DNA from: Schistosoma mansoni
Lineage: Eukaryota; Platyhelminthes; Trematoda; Strigeidida; Schistosomatidae
Length of the DNA stretch: 64,000 nt
Assembly: GCF_000237925.1 (NCBI RefSeq)
Contig: NC_031499.1
Coordinates: forward strand, 4,232,775 to 4,296,774
Direction of reading: 5' to 3'
Shown here: in pieces, positions 22,101-35,900 of the stretch
Layout: each line of letters begins with the position of its first letter
Numbering within the stretch: the stretch's first letter is position 1
Made by a program: the position numbers and the translations under genes
The notes under the pieces: generated by a model
Told to the model about the DNA's origin: nothing
Seen by the model: the letters and a program-made list of their open reading frames with translations, nothing else
Database searches by the model: none

Positions 22101-25100
22101 GCTTATCAGTTGTAATTTAAATGAGAAAAATATTCACTAACCTTCCTGTTACCCATAGGAATATATACCCATCATCTTGTAAACAAGGTATATCTAATCG
22201 TCTCATCTCATCGTCTGACATTGTTCCATACGGCAGTTCCATGTGTATATCCCATGGTGGATCAGCCATAATCACAGCAAATTTTCCAAGGATTGACATA
22301 TTTATCAGTCGTATATCACAGTTAATCCACTGGAAAAGTGATAGCAAATACTTGAAAATCAGTAATCTTATTCGCAGTATTGTGTATCAAGTAAGTTATC
22401 ACTCTTTCAAGAGTATATGCATTCTGGAGCGCTCTACCAGCAGTTATAACAATTGCCTCCTCAGTAGTAGACAGTTATGAAAGGAGGATAAATAGTTATG
22501 TATTTATCCAAGAAATGCTCTTCTTTAGCTGAAACGTTGGACGGACACTAATAGAACAAGTTCCTTTAACATACATTACGCGATACTTCGTTTTCAATTT
22601 CACCATCGTATTAATACTTCTTAGTCTGTGGGAACACATTATTATTAAGTGACATCAGTGGTTTCCAGTAATTCCATTGCCCCGAGAAAAACACATGCAT
22701 AGTAAGTCATTTACCAAGTAGTTTATGTAAATGGTTTTAACCTACATTGCTTATGTAGTGATACTTCAGTAAACGAGAACGCGGGTGGGGACAACCAGCT
22801 GTATTTAAATACACAATTACAGAATCTCAGCAAAACCTGAAAACCATACAGTAAGTACTTCGTTTGCAAAATGTCCATCAATTGTCTTAGACTTTAATGT
22901 TCCGTCATTTCCATACCAATCATTTTCTGTTCTCGTTCTCTTCTCCTCGATCTTCCCAACCTTCTGCCTCCAAGTATTCCACTTTCGATTGGTGATACAA
23001 ACTACTTATATCTGTCGACATCAGTAACACACACCACAATACGATTCCGTTCTTTAAACTGCGTTTGACGAGACAGAGCTCGAAACCCACAACTTACTAA
23101 TACATAAACAACTAATTTAGCTACTGAGGAGTCAAACACCTTTCCGTAAAATATACCAAACTCTAAATACTTATTGAATTCAATGAGGCTATCGCGGCCA
23201 AGTTGTGATTAATTTATTGGGATATTTAATAATGTGAGTTAAAAACCAATATGAACACTTTAATAGACTGAGCAAAATAACTTGGATATTGATCCTATGA
23301 TTAATAGTTGTGGTTAGAAGTATTGCCCACTTGACATACTTTGAAAATTAATGACTAAACGATAAATATATATTGCCTGCCTAATGATTGTGCAAAATTC
23401 AGGATGTTGTCCACTATGCATTTCTTCTTGAAGAGCACATAACAACTGATCTTTAAGTAAAGGTTCACAAGTGTCTGTAGGATCCGATAAGACCAGAGTT
23501 TTTAGATATTGATGGATGCAGCCGTGTTATTTCGAGGATGAACTTATAAAGCCTGCAATGAACGAGTTCCTGGCAGATAATTCGATCGTCACGCCAGATT
23601 ACCCTTTCTACTTACCACCAGATATAGTCCCCGTGAGTCCCTTTTGTTTACAGACTGAAAACCAAACCGAAACACGGCATCAGTCCATGAAGTCACTGTG
23701 AATTGAAATTAGTCATGTTGATAGGTATAGACTACCTGGTTGGAGTTCTTGTGATTATCGTAATCAATGGTTACACATTTTGAACGACATGATTCAAAAT
23801 CGTTTCCAATGTTGTTTGTGCATCCATTCTTTGTTTTCCCTCAAATTCTAAATTCCTCATAACTTTATTTTACTAGTTCATACTTTCTTTTTGAGTCGTA
23901 TCTTTGGTGTCTAATCTTTCCTATTACTGTTACTAGCTCTAATATTCTGAAATTTGGCCTGACAATTTCATCTCTCTGTGCGAATAGGGTATGGCAACTT
24001 GAACTGTACAGACTATACATTGTGACTCATATGGGTGTAGCACTGAGATATTGTGGGAGTGATAAAAAATGAAACCGCGAAGCAGATGAAGAACATAACT
24101 ATGAAAGACTTTTAGGAATGTTTTGGTCAGTGAAAACATGGGTGAGGCAAATGTGTTGTCACAAATTGTGAGGATTTTACAGGAAATAAGAATTCATATT
24201 TTGTAAAATAAATATTTATGAGCCAAGTTCATCGACTTGATGGACAGAGCGATACATACGTACACACATTCATAACTCTCTTTATAGTTGCGTGTGGATT
24301 AGGATACTCCATGAACTCCCAGATCGAATCAGGTGTTTTTTTTTAGAAGACTAGCCCCCGAGCCTTTAACCTAGAGGCCTAATCAACAAGGCAGTGAGAC
24401 GAAGCTAGGAGATACGGTCCTATAGTAGCCGACGGCAAAGAATTTATTTATTTAAACACATAAATATTGGTACAAAAAAGCACCAGATAAATATGCGCCT
24501 CACAAATCTCATTCGATTTGCTTAAGGGCTGTGATACTGAAGCAGGTGGTTTTCTTAGGGGACCACACCCCGAGCCTTTGACCTAAAGGTCTGATCCGCA
24601 AGGCAGTAGAGCATCGTGAGGAGATGCAGTCCCATGGTAGCCGGTGACCAACAATAGGTTCATACGCCATTCGTTCCATCAGGATCCTGGAGCCCATGTG
24701 CACCGTTGGTTTGGAATCAGGGTTTTCCAACTCCCCTAGGTGGACTCGCCTTGTCCACCAACCCGGTTAAAGCGCCGGACATTCGCTTTTCGTCCTCTCA
24801 ATTTCGTAAACAACAGTAATGCCACGAGAAGGCAGTGAGTAGGACTTCCCTGGCAGAGGCTATATAGGCGAAGAATAGGTTCATACACCACTTTCATCTC
24901 AGGATCCTGGAGGCTATGTGTACGATTGGTTCGGAATCAGGGTTTTTAATTACTCTAGGTAGATCCTCCGTATCCACTAACTCGGTTTAAGCCCTGGTGG
25001 TGGCGTGACTGAAGAAATCGATATGTATAGGGAAAGCCAGAGAAGCTTATGCCAATCTGGGCCATCTTTGGTCCCTTCGTCATGTAAATATGGCTGTAAA

Positions 25101-26863
25101 GGTCGGATCAACAACGCATCGGTGAGAGTAGTTTTGCTTTATGATTGTGAAACTTAGCCTCTCTGAGTTGAGCACATTAGATAACTCTTTATACTCGATG
25201 ATTGTTTCCGGAAGATTGCTGATATTCAATATCAACGCCATGTTAGTAATAGAGACGTTCGTCAATGACGATAATTCAACTGGTGTCACCACCTCGAAAC
25301 ACCGAGTTTGGTGGCTTGAACACATACTACGAATGTCGTACCAGTGAATTCCATCTTGTACATTATTTGCCAACTCCTGAACTGGTTGGAAAAAGTGGAT
25401 AGGTGGTTTATGACACGGTGCCGGGGTACGAAAGAAAGCTATACAGGACTTTTATCTGTTGGTTTTTCACTACTTCCTGGCTGAGATCCAAAAGATAGTT
25501 CAACACAGTGGCTTGAGACATAACCAGAGATGGCTCAGTTGTAACTTTCTTCTACTTTGTTTGTAAAAGTAAGAGTAGCTTCTTGAACTGAAAGAATTCT
25601 TTCTGGTTGTATATTTTTCTCAACTGAACTGGTTCCACCATTATTTGCTACTCTCATTCACTAGTTTTTATTCGTTTATTATTTTTTTATTTATTATACT
25701 CACCCTCCTTCCTCTACCTCTTCACAACCACATTTTCTTGTTGTGTATGGTGTATCTTTATACCAATAGTTATGTCTTAAATAAATAAATGATATATATA
25801 TATATATATATATACATATATATATGTCGAACATTACCTGAGGTGGATACAAAATTAGTGATGTTCCATTGTCTTTCACAGCACCACCACCACCTCTAAC
25901 ACCGTCATCAATTGAATTTATTGAAGATGTGTTGATTTGTGACGATGATACTGATGATGACGAAGACGAAACTATATTTGTTGTAGAACTATTATCAGTT
26001 TGACGATTTTTATTATTATTTAACACATTCCGATTAGCAACACCACCATCCAATTGTTGATTAACACTATCTGTATAATCTATTGTATAATGAACATACT
26101 AAAATAACAAAGAAAATTACAAAAATCAATAATAATGAGTAGGGTAACTTATGAGGGAATTAGGAGAATTGATGCAGTGTGTTAGTTACAAGCTCCACCT
26201 CATTTGCAACTGTTTATTTATAATCTCAAATACTGAATTCACGTTACATTTCGTATATATATCCTTAGACTTATTCTGTTTTGTAACAGATTTATTGGAT
26301 ACGAAATGTTTTAGAAAGGTATGTATACATTTAAGACGAATTTATTGAAAAGATCAAGTGTATGGAGAGCAAACAATAGTGCGAAGTGAGAATCCTACGT
26401 ATTGTATGGAGTGTGATGAATGGATTGATGTGACGATCAATAGTGATGCTCCACAAATTGATATAGTGATCACTTGTATAGTGTGTAGATTTGCGTGTGG
26501 GTTCAACTCATTAGTTGAATCCCTGTATAAATTACTTTCTGAGTTTATATAGTCGAATAATGCTCATGCAGATACACACAAGTAGTCATGCGCACATAAA
26601 AATAACACGTAGATAAAAGTAATTATTAAAATGATACGATTAAAAACGGCATACATTTGTTCATCAGACTTTCAATTGTTAAGACAAAAATAAATTTGCA
26701 TAAGGGTTAGACACAATGTAAAAGCGCTACGATGTGTTGTTTATCTCCTCTAGACATATATAAGTTAACGATGGAAGTAGCAGATTGATATGATAAGCCA
26801 ATCAGAAGCAATTTGAAGGACAAGTGCATATCATTGGCTAAGAAATGGGTTGATTTTCTATTG

Positions 26864-26901
<38 letters not shown>

Positions 26902-29900
26902 TATATGTGCATTTTATTCGGTAGTTCGAAAACTTTCTCGTCCACTCTTATGTTTTCGCTCAAGGAGTCAGTTAGGGGGGGTTAGTGTGTAGCACTTCGT
27001 GTATCAGTGTCATATTTCGGACACCAACTATCACAACACAGATTCCAAATGGAGAAAACTAATTATAAACATTCACATTCAACCAAATCTTCATTAATTG
27101 GATATCAATCAAATTTCACAGTAGTCGAACTGTTAATATTCAATGTTACACTGGACTTTTTTTTATTAACTCAATCCCGATTGTAAGAGGTACTTTGATG
27201 TGCTAATAGTTTAGACTGTAAATTGTGACAACCGAATCAAATCATAGATTGATTCGAACACTAGGCACCTACCTATAAGTCCTGCTATGTCGGTTAAAGA
27301 AAGATGAGACTGAAAGAGGGTGACTTAAGAGCTGAGAGCAAATTTTGACCAATTAATTTATTCAGTGTATATTACTGGTTAAATAATAAACTATAATAAT
27401 GAATCTAGAGAAAATATTCAGGTTTTAATTTAGTCATTTTTTCCAATATGAATCATGGTGGAACAGATTGGAAAACACAATAAATACAATTTAGTTGAAC
27501 TGCATTTCTGCCGACAACGTGAGATCATGGATCATATAAATTGAAAAGAACTGTCTCTGTACTCCTGCAACCTCTGTCCCATACACAAATACACACACAC
27601 ATAGGATATTAAACTATGTGTATACACATAGGAAATTTATTCGATTCGTTCGTCTGTTAAGATCTTCTGAAATTTTTAATAAAATCATCACTTTATGTTT
27701 TTTTCTTCACTCTTAATTAATTAAACTTACTTCTTTCTTCCACTTGCCATGGGGTCTTTTATATCAGATTTTAATTGTGATATGTTTATAATTAATGTAA
27801 ATATAATTTATTTTCTAATAATTGATATTACATATGCACATCTAAGGTATAATCGACTGTTGTTTAAAGAGAATTGCATATGTATTTGTCATGTTTTAGA
27901 ATAGTTCAAGGTACTTCCGAAGAACGAATGACTGGTTAGATTTTTATCTTACGAAACGGGATCTACGTGAACTAGATAGATCGAAAAACTAATATACACT
28001 ACAACACTCTAACCTCAGTAGTTCATAAATGAGTGAGAGAGAGGATGGGACTTTCAGAAGAGCCATAACGCTTACAGATGTAGTCAAAATTTTGATAGAA
28101 CAAATCTGTTTATGAAAAGACAAGGATGACCTTGAAATCCTGCAACCAATTACTTAACACCAAGATTCAACAGGAGGAAGTGGACTGGAAAAAAAAGTTG
28201 TGGTAGACGTCCTTACATGTCACAATTACCATTTATTTGAGAGAACAAGGTCATATAAATTGTAAGCAGAGATGAATGGTGACTAGCAATGGAATTTAGG
28301 ACGCACGTTTCTTCCTATTTGGGACTCATCAGATGGATGTACCTGCATCCCAGAGTTGATGTTCACTCCGTGACTCGAACTCAGTACTATTTGCTTCAAA
28401 CACCAACACGTCCCGAAGTGAAAATCCACTCTGGGATGCAGGCACATTCAGCTGACGACTCCTAAATAGGACGAGACGCTCATCATAGATTCCACTGTCA
28501 GCTACTATTCATATCTACTTGTAGCGCTTGTGAGTTAATGACAATATCAAGGTTATCCGCACAGGAAGCACATATGCTTGAAGCGATTGATTAATAGCAG
28601 TCCTAAACATTGATGGGAAGATTTCAACAACCAATATAAATGAATTAGATAATATTCCTACTTTATTAGAGAAAAAACAGTGTGAAGATTCATGACACAT
28701 TTTTCTTCGATTTTGTAGTAACAGTGTTGCGGTTAGCAGTGCTGATGATATTGACTGCTTCATATGTATATCTTAGCAAACATTGATGGGAACGATAAAT
28801 ATGGAGACATAGTTGAACTGAGCAATTAACAACAGACAATGGGGTTTTTACAAATTTATTCAAAACTATTTGACTATGTATCACAATTGTCCTGTACACG
28901 TTTATGCACTCAGCTTTAAGTCATTCTAATTGTGAAAGGGTTAGGAATACTACTACTGATTAGTTAGCCAAAACGAAGATGAGGCGGGTTTAAACTTATA
29001 ACTTATTGACTAAAAGCAGAAAACAAGTAAACATCATGGTATACTACTTTATACTTACTTTACACGTGTCAACATGAAAACAAGTATTCAAGAATGAACA
29101 GTCTCCAAGAGATTCTGAAATTAGAAAAATAAGGCATAAAGTGAACTTACAAATTCGTTTAGTTAGTTTTGGACTGTGTTACAAAAAATTTAAGGTGAAA
29201 TCATGGACTCATAATTGTCGGAAACCAATAACATCCTAGTTGGAAGGAGAGGTAACTGCACTATGGTCATATACAATGATTAGATACGTTGGGCGACTTC
29301 ATGAAAAATTGATCGCAGTGACACAGTTGTGTATATGTCAGTTAAATAGTTAGCCTTATATATTTTGAGTTACGTAACATTCCTAGTCTGTTTTTTTTTA
29401 ATTTCTGTTCTATTAGAACTGTATGTCTCATGTGTATAAATTTTTATTATAGTAGGTGATGTAACGGATGGTTTAAAATATTTTTTTCACTCTCAAGGTA
29501 TACTACATTAATACGATAACAAGATTAGTCATGTTATAAAAAACATAGTTTGAGAAATTGAAATGAGGGGGTATACGTGAATGAATACTAGAACTGAAGA
29601 TATAAATGAAAGTAAAGAGTGAATACATCTATGTCACTGTGATCAATTCTTAGTAATGTCATACAACGTCTCCAATCATTAATCATGATAATTACAAGAA
29701 CCCAAAGTAGGAAGTTGGCATTAAACAGAATAGCTGAAACCAACAGTGACCTCATGAAATGATTCTACATTTTAGTTTGGCAGCCCTTATACATAAATAT
29801 AACATATGTACTTACCATCCGTATGTGGATGTATAATTTTACGGAAATGAAGCTTAGTACACCGTTTCTTATCACCGGTTCGTGCTTTAACTTTTGAACA

Positions 29901-32900
29901 TTCAGTACGGGTACCATAAGAACAAAACTGTTGTACTTGACTGCCTAAAATTAATACATATATATCTTGGTAAATGATAATTTTAAAAAACAATATTAAT
30001 AAATGAATCAAAAATAATATGTAATCAATTTGATGAACAAGCTACCCACCAAATTCCCAAAACTGGAACACGATGACTATTCAGTGGTTTGTATTTACCA
30101 GTCGCTTTTTTAAAATTATGTGATCACTGAAAATCATTTCCTAAAAGTGATTTAATTTGATTCCTCTTTCTTGGAACTCTTCAGCAGTGGACATTCTGTC
30201 TATAACAACTGAGGTATATTCACTAGTGACTAAGAGAAGTTTAAAGAGGAAATTGGTGACCGATAGGATCACACCATGTCAGGAATAAGACAGATGATAT
30301 CAGATCACAACAACTGGAATTTCAAGGAAGGAAAAGGGTTATAGTAGACAACTATTCAAGTAATTAGTTTCCTAAAGATTCTATGTAGTACTCGGTAGAG
30401 ATTCGAGGATTCTAGGTAATAAATATCTTGACAGGTCTGCTACTAATTCGAACGCTTGATACTCACTTCATAGCTGGTTTCTAGTTTGCTAGAATTCTCC
30501 CACACTCAAGCTCCGAACGGTAAAAAAGGAGCATTAGTAGAACAAAACTCTAAGGCTCATTGATGCACAGAAACACAGAATTTATAGACTTATCAGTAAC
30601 ATTTGACCTCTGGAAGCATGCTAAATTAAGCACCAGAGTAAGAGGTCAACCAGTCAGTGTGACAATCTGTCCATCTACCAAACATTTTCATGGCATATGC
30701 TGATTGGACGAAATGTCCGCATTTATATCCTGACTTCTGAAGACCTTATCGAAGAATTCTAGGAAGATCCCGAAATTCTCTGTAGTTACATTTGTGAATC
30801 TTATAAACTGTAAAGGGATTCACTAAGAAGCACCCATTCTGTATAATGGTATAGAAAATAGTAAAATCAATAGAGTTTAGTAAAAAAGATTTTGTCGAGA
30901 TTGATTTAATTTGCAAAATGTACTGGTCACAGATTGACGTGTTAATGAAAACCAAGAAGCGCAGGACAGTTGGCCCCATGGTTTTAAAGACTAGGCGTTG
31001 GTCACGAGACCTGAAGGTCATGAATTCGGTCTCTGTTGGGGTCACATGTGTGCAGTGCTGAGGAGCCCCATATTGGGGCGAAACAGCTGTCCAATCCTCT
31101 TTGGCTTTCAATGGTGTCTCAAATAAGATCAATATGTAACGGATAAAACATATGAAACCAGTAAGTTAAGTGCTAGAGATTAGAATTAGATAGTTCTTCT
31201 TTGAGTATCTCACCAACATAATGAAGTGATATCGGTTGAAGGACTGGGCATTTCTATCGTAATAAATTGTTCTTATTACAGAACAGTTCATACCAACCGA
31301 CTATTCACAAGATCTAATCAACAAACTACTTAACGTCTGTAGCAAGTACATTACAATTAGTCCAATAACTCAGGATTAAAAAAGTATTGTCTCATTTCAA
31401 CTATATAGTGATATCATTTTTTAGTCAAATAAACTAACTAATTAACATGCTTTTATTATGTATTTAGTGAATTAAATAGATGAATTTGGTTTAAATATAC
31501 ATAAAGACATACCTCCTTGAGTTCGGAAACGTTCGGTTAGGAATCTTTCCTGTAAAGAATATTTCAAGGTATAAAAAAAAGATATATTTTACATATATAT
31601 CATTCCAGAAAGCCGTTACACATGGGAAGTATACATATTATGACGTTAAACAGGGACAAAGGTTGAGTTACAACTACAAAATTGATGTGTCCCGTAAAGA
31701 TGAGAAATGATTGATTAAGAGCAAACAGATAGATCCGTGCATTTTAATCTATATTTGTCCAACACTTTGTCTATGACACTGCACACTTTGGTTATAGATC
31801 GGTTGAATGAGAGCGTATCATGTGATGTTCTCGGTCTATTGATTGAGGGACCAATCTAGTGTTTGATCATAAATCTTTAATTACGTATTATTTAGTATAG
31901 AATGACCGAGTGTCTAGTGTAGGATCGTAGACGAAAAACCTTGTAATTCTCTGTCGTAGCAAAAACAGTATAAAATTAAGTAATATACATATTTAATAAA
32001 AAAAAAGTAGAGTATCGATCTATATACCCAACTACAGTTTCAAAACAGACAAAATTACGTAGAATTTTGCCCACGAAGAGTTCATTTTTAAAGGGATATT
32101 TATAAGACATCAGTCAGCAAAGTTGCATTTTTTCACATACACCAAACAATTTTGAACTACTTTACTGTATTAGTTTGAGTGATTTTAGCTTTGATCACTG
32201 TCAGAAGTAGAGGTATATTGAGTTCATTGATATATTATAATTTAATGTACTATATCCCTGAAGTTATTATTATTGTTATTATCACTAACTCACTTTTCTA
32301 AGTACAGATCTGTATAAATGACTTTCAGCTACATTCTAAGTGTAAGGGAGAGTGATACTACACGGTTGGTTAAATTGAAGTACATGTGTGGAATTCTAAC
32401 CTGAAACTCAGTGGCCGAAAGTAGAAAATTTTAAACGCCGAACCATATTTAGGTTTACAATTCCGATGTTCTTGAGAACAATACTCTATCAATTGAAGCA
32501 CTAAACTTCCAAATATTGGTTTATAATTTCGAATCCCTCTTTATTCATTTCGAAGTGAGCAGCATTCAACTATGAGTTCAAACCAGCTGTCCGTATTTGA
32601 CTACGAATAGCTAAATTGAAATACTTTTTGATTCTTATACACAGTGACAAACGCTCAATTCTTTGCAGAGATCAGTAGTTAGAGAATTTGGGTGATATAG
32701 CTGAGAATAGTTTGCAGTGGCGTAGACGCATTCACTATTCATCTTCTCCTTGATGCTGAATACCGATTTCCCTTCATGATTAATTTTCCATCCTATCTTC
32801 TCCATATTCCGACGGTTTAGTGTTTTCTTCCATAATTCCTACATTATTTTGATGTCTTTTGTTACTTTTACGTTGTCGTACTAATTAGGTATGGTAATCT

Positions 32901-35900
32901 AGGCCAACGAACATCTATTTCAGGCTCTATATTGATGATGCCTCTGTTAATCGATCACATCGTAATTATTCAATGGCAGATATTGTAAATATTTTTAAGT
33001 CAGTATCTTCCATAAGTTGATCTACAATAACTCTTTTCTGACCGATCAAGCATAGAGTACTTGAATTTGAATACATTTGTCTCTCGTTTTTTTTCAGAGG
33101 ATAGATAAACACGAAAATATGGCAAGAATAGTAGTATTTTTGTTTGAAATGTTCACTATTTAACATCACGGTAATTTTTAACTCTTCTTATAATGGGCCT
33201 TGAGTACATACAATCAGTAATCATAACTATCCAGTTTAAACAAATTTAAAACGGGTGAATTAATTAAAATGTTTACCCCATCAAAAGAGCAAAACAAATG
33301 ATTGGAATATCTAAACAAAGCTACTGTCTTGTAGATGAACTGAATCTCAGAACATAATAATACTACCCAGATAAACAATATACATTCATAAAGAAGAGAT
33401 TAAAATTTTCTATAAACATCAATTAATCTCCCATTCAGTCGGCTACAACGTAGGATCAAGTACATATATTCATCGGTCCAAGTTGCCATACCTCATTAGC
33501 ACAACAAAATGAACACCAAATCCATAGAAGCTGCTACCTTAGTGGTAGTAAAACGAGATTTCATAAAAGGATATGATACAGAGAGGAAAACCTATTTCGT
33601 ACACTGAAAGGTATAAAGCAATTTTAATCTCACGGTTTAAGGGAAGACAAAGAGTATATACACCTACGCCACTGTGATCAATTCTGAGCTATCATCCAGA
33701 GTCTCCAAGCACTGGTTACAATGGGTGCGCTGACCCCGATCAAGTAGTCTGGATCTATCGACATGGGTCAAACCAGAAGTTAGTGACTTTATGGACTGAT
33801 GCCACGTTACAAGTGCAAAATAATAATAATGTAAAATACATAAAAATTAACTTAATACAAAATTACTTTGGTCGATTGTCTATTTAATAATTCCATAACT
33901 TCTTCACGTATTCGTTTACTTTCTTTTTCACGTGTTGTTTCAGCACCTAACAGATTTTCTAAATCAAATTCTATTTCATGATTAGTCTCTTTTATAGTAT
34001 ATTGATGATGATTACATTTATCATTAATTAGACGTTTATTTCTATCGGATATTGATTCATTATTTTCACATTGTCTTTTGATATTAGAAAAATTGGGTTT
34101 TTGTTCACAGTCTATAGGTATTGCTTCTGATGTTTTCAATTGTTGAATACTGTTATGAAAGAAATCAAGTTTTACAATACAATTTGATAATGTTACACGT
34201 GATTTAATTAATCAAGAACATAACACAGTGAGATGATATATATAGATACATGCATGTATGAATAGTAACTGTTACTCTGAGTTTAACCATATAACATAAT
34301 GGGTGTTTATTAATTGCATATACAAGGAAAAACTGTCGATTTACTCAACTATGATTAAAGTCAGATTCCGAAAAATCTGGTCAAGTGTCATACAATCACT
34401 ACAAGACTTAGAGGTTGTGATTTCGATGACGGAGTCAATGAAGTACACTCCTATGAGACTTTTGGTTGTGCACGACATCGCTAAACGCCCTAAACATTTT
34501 GAAAATGGTTGTCATCACAAACTTCTAAACTATAATGAAACAGTTATTGAATGCTACCAGATTTTCAATGGTTCTCCAACTGGTGTCAATTCGTGACCAA
34601 AAAATTTATTTGTTAATAAATAGCATGGAATAAAGAAAGTACACTAGAAGAATATTCCAATGACCAGTTAAAAATTTCATAGGAAGATAAATATTAACTA
34701 ATACAGAGAAATGAATGACTTACATTAGCATACTGTGAAAATCACCCATTTGCAATATATGCAAGTTGTCATTAAAAGGGCAGAAAAAGTGTTTCAATTT
34801 TAAGGTCACACGTGGATCGCTAACATTTATATGCAGACTGGTAGCTCATATTAGAAAACTACAGTATTCAAGCCAACAAAGAGGTCTTACTTATTTTGAA
34901 TGTACGGCTAGTGAAACGTATGGCATAAATCTAGTCAGTACGCATAATCCTGGACTTTTAAATATTCTACTTTGAACTGTAATATTTATCAAATTCAAGT
35001 AGAGTATGAGATTTCGTGAAACACAGACAAATTTGTAAACTAGTTTATTAGTCTTTTACAGGTGTTATTAAAATCCTGCACTTTAGATTTAATGATTGAA
35101 ATTCTTATATTCGCGCAACGAAATTTCATTACAGATCCATTGTTCATATTTCAAGTAATGACTTTAACCTCTCTTTCATTGGTTACCTTGTCTTTTACCG
35201 TCATTTCCTCTCAGCTATTATAGAATCAGTAAGAAAGTTATGCATACGAATAAGTTCCATTAACGTAACTTCTGTAGAAACAGTAAAAGGTCTTTTATTA
35301 TTTTATTTTATAGTACTTGTGGAACAAGTACGATTCAGCGTGTTGTTATCGTATATCGTTAGCCAACATTGGGTTCGCACAATGCATAGAGCTAACATTT
35401 TATTTCTACCGAACATTGTTGAGCCAAAACTCCAATGTGGAATCCGATGACGATGCCCAGCTACCTTAATTAGAGTGGGTGGAACATACATTACTTCCAG
35501 TTGTTGATAGTCTTTAAATAAAATACGTTCTTGAAGAAAATCTTTGCCAGTTAAGTATGGCAGTTGTATAACTTACCTTGACTGTTTAGGGGTTGATTTT
35601 TCGACATCAGCTGATCCAATTTACCGAATAATTGTTTAAGATAAACACAGAGAGTATAGTTGGTTGAAAAAATAGGAAAAAAGAGTAAAAACTGTCGAAG
35701 ATTAAGTTAAGATTATTTTATCACAGGATGTTGATAAAACTTGATATGTGAAATAGTGGAAATTATGAATCATAAAAATGTATCAGAATCATGTGATCAG
35801 TGATACCAAGTGACCGTATTTTCTTTAGTAAGAATAGCTGAGTAAAAACTTAATAGGCCTAGATTATTATGAACAAAATAAATGTTCCATGCTTAGATTA

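Noticed and set aside
22121-22480. 119-codon plus-strand open frame
   Set aside because: It is the reverse-strand shadow of METTL3 exon 8, whose minus-strand reading holds the DPPW motif.
23400-23701. Coding-like stretch on the minus strand ([17 protein letters not shown]) next to a plus-strand 61-codon frame, inside METTL3 intron 7
   Set aside because: An in-frame stop lies just upstream with no AG acceptor in between, METTL3 exons 7 and 8 already join perfectly without it, and no family is recognised. It may be a pseudogene scrap.
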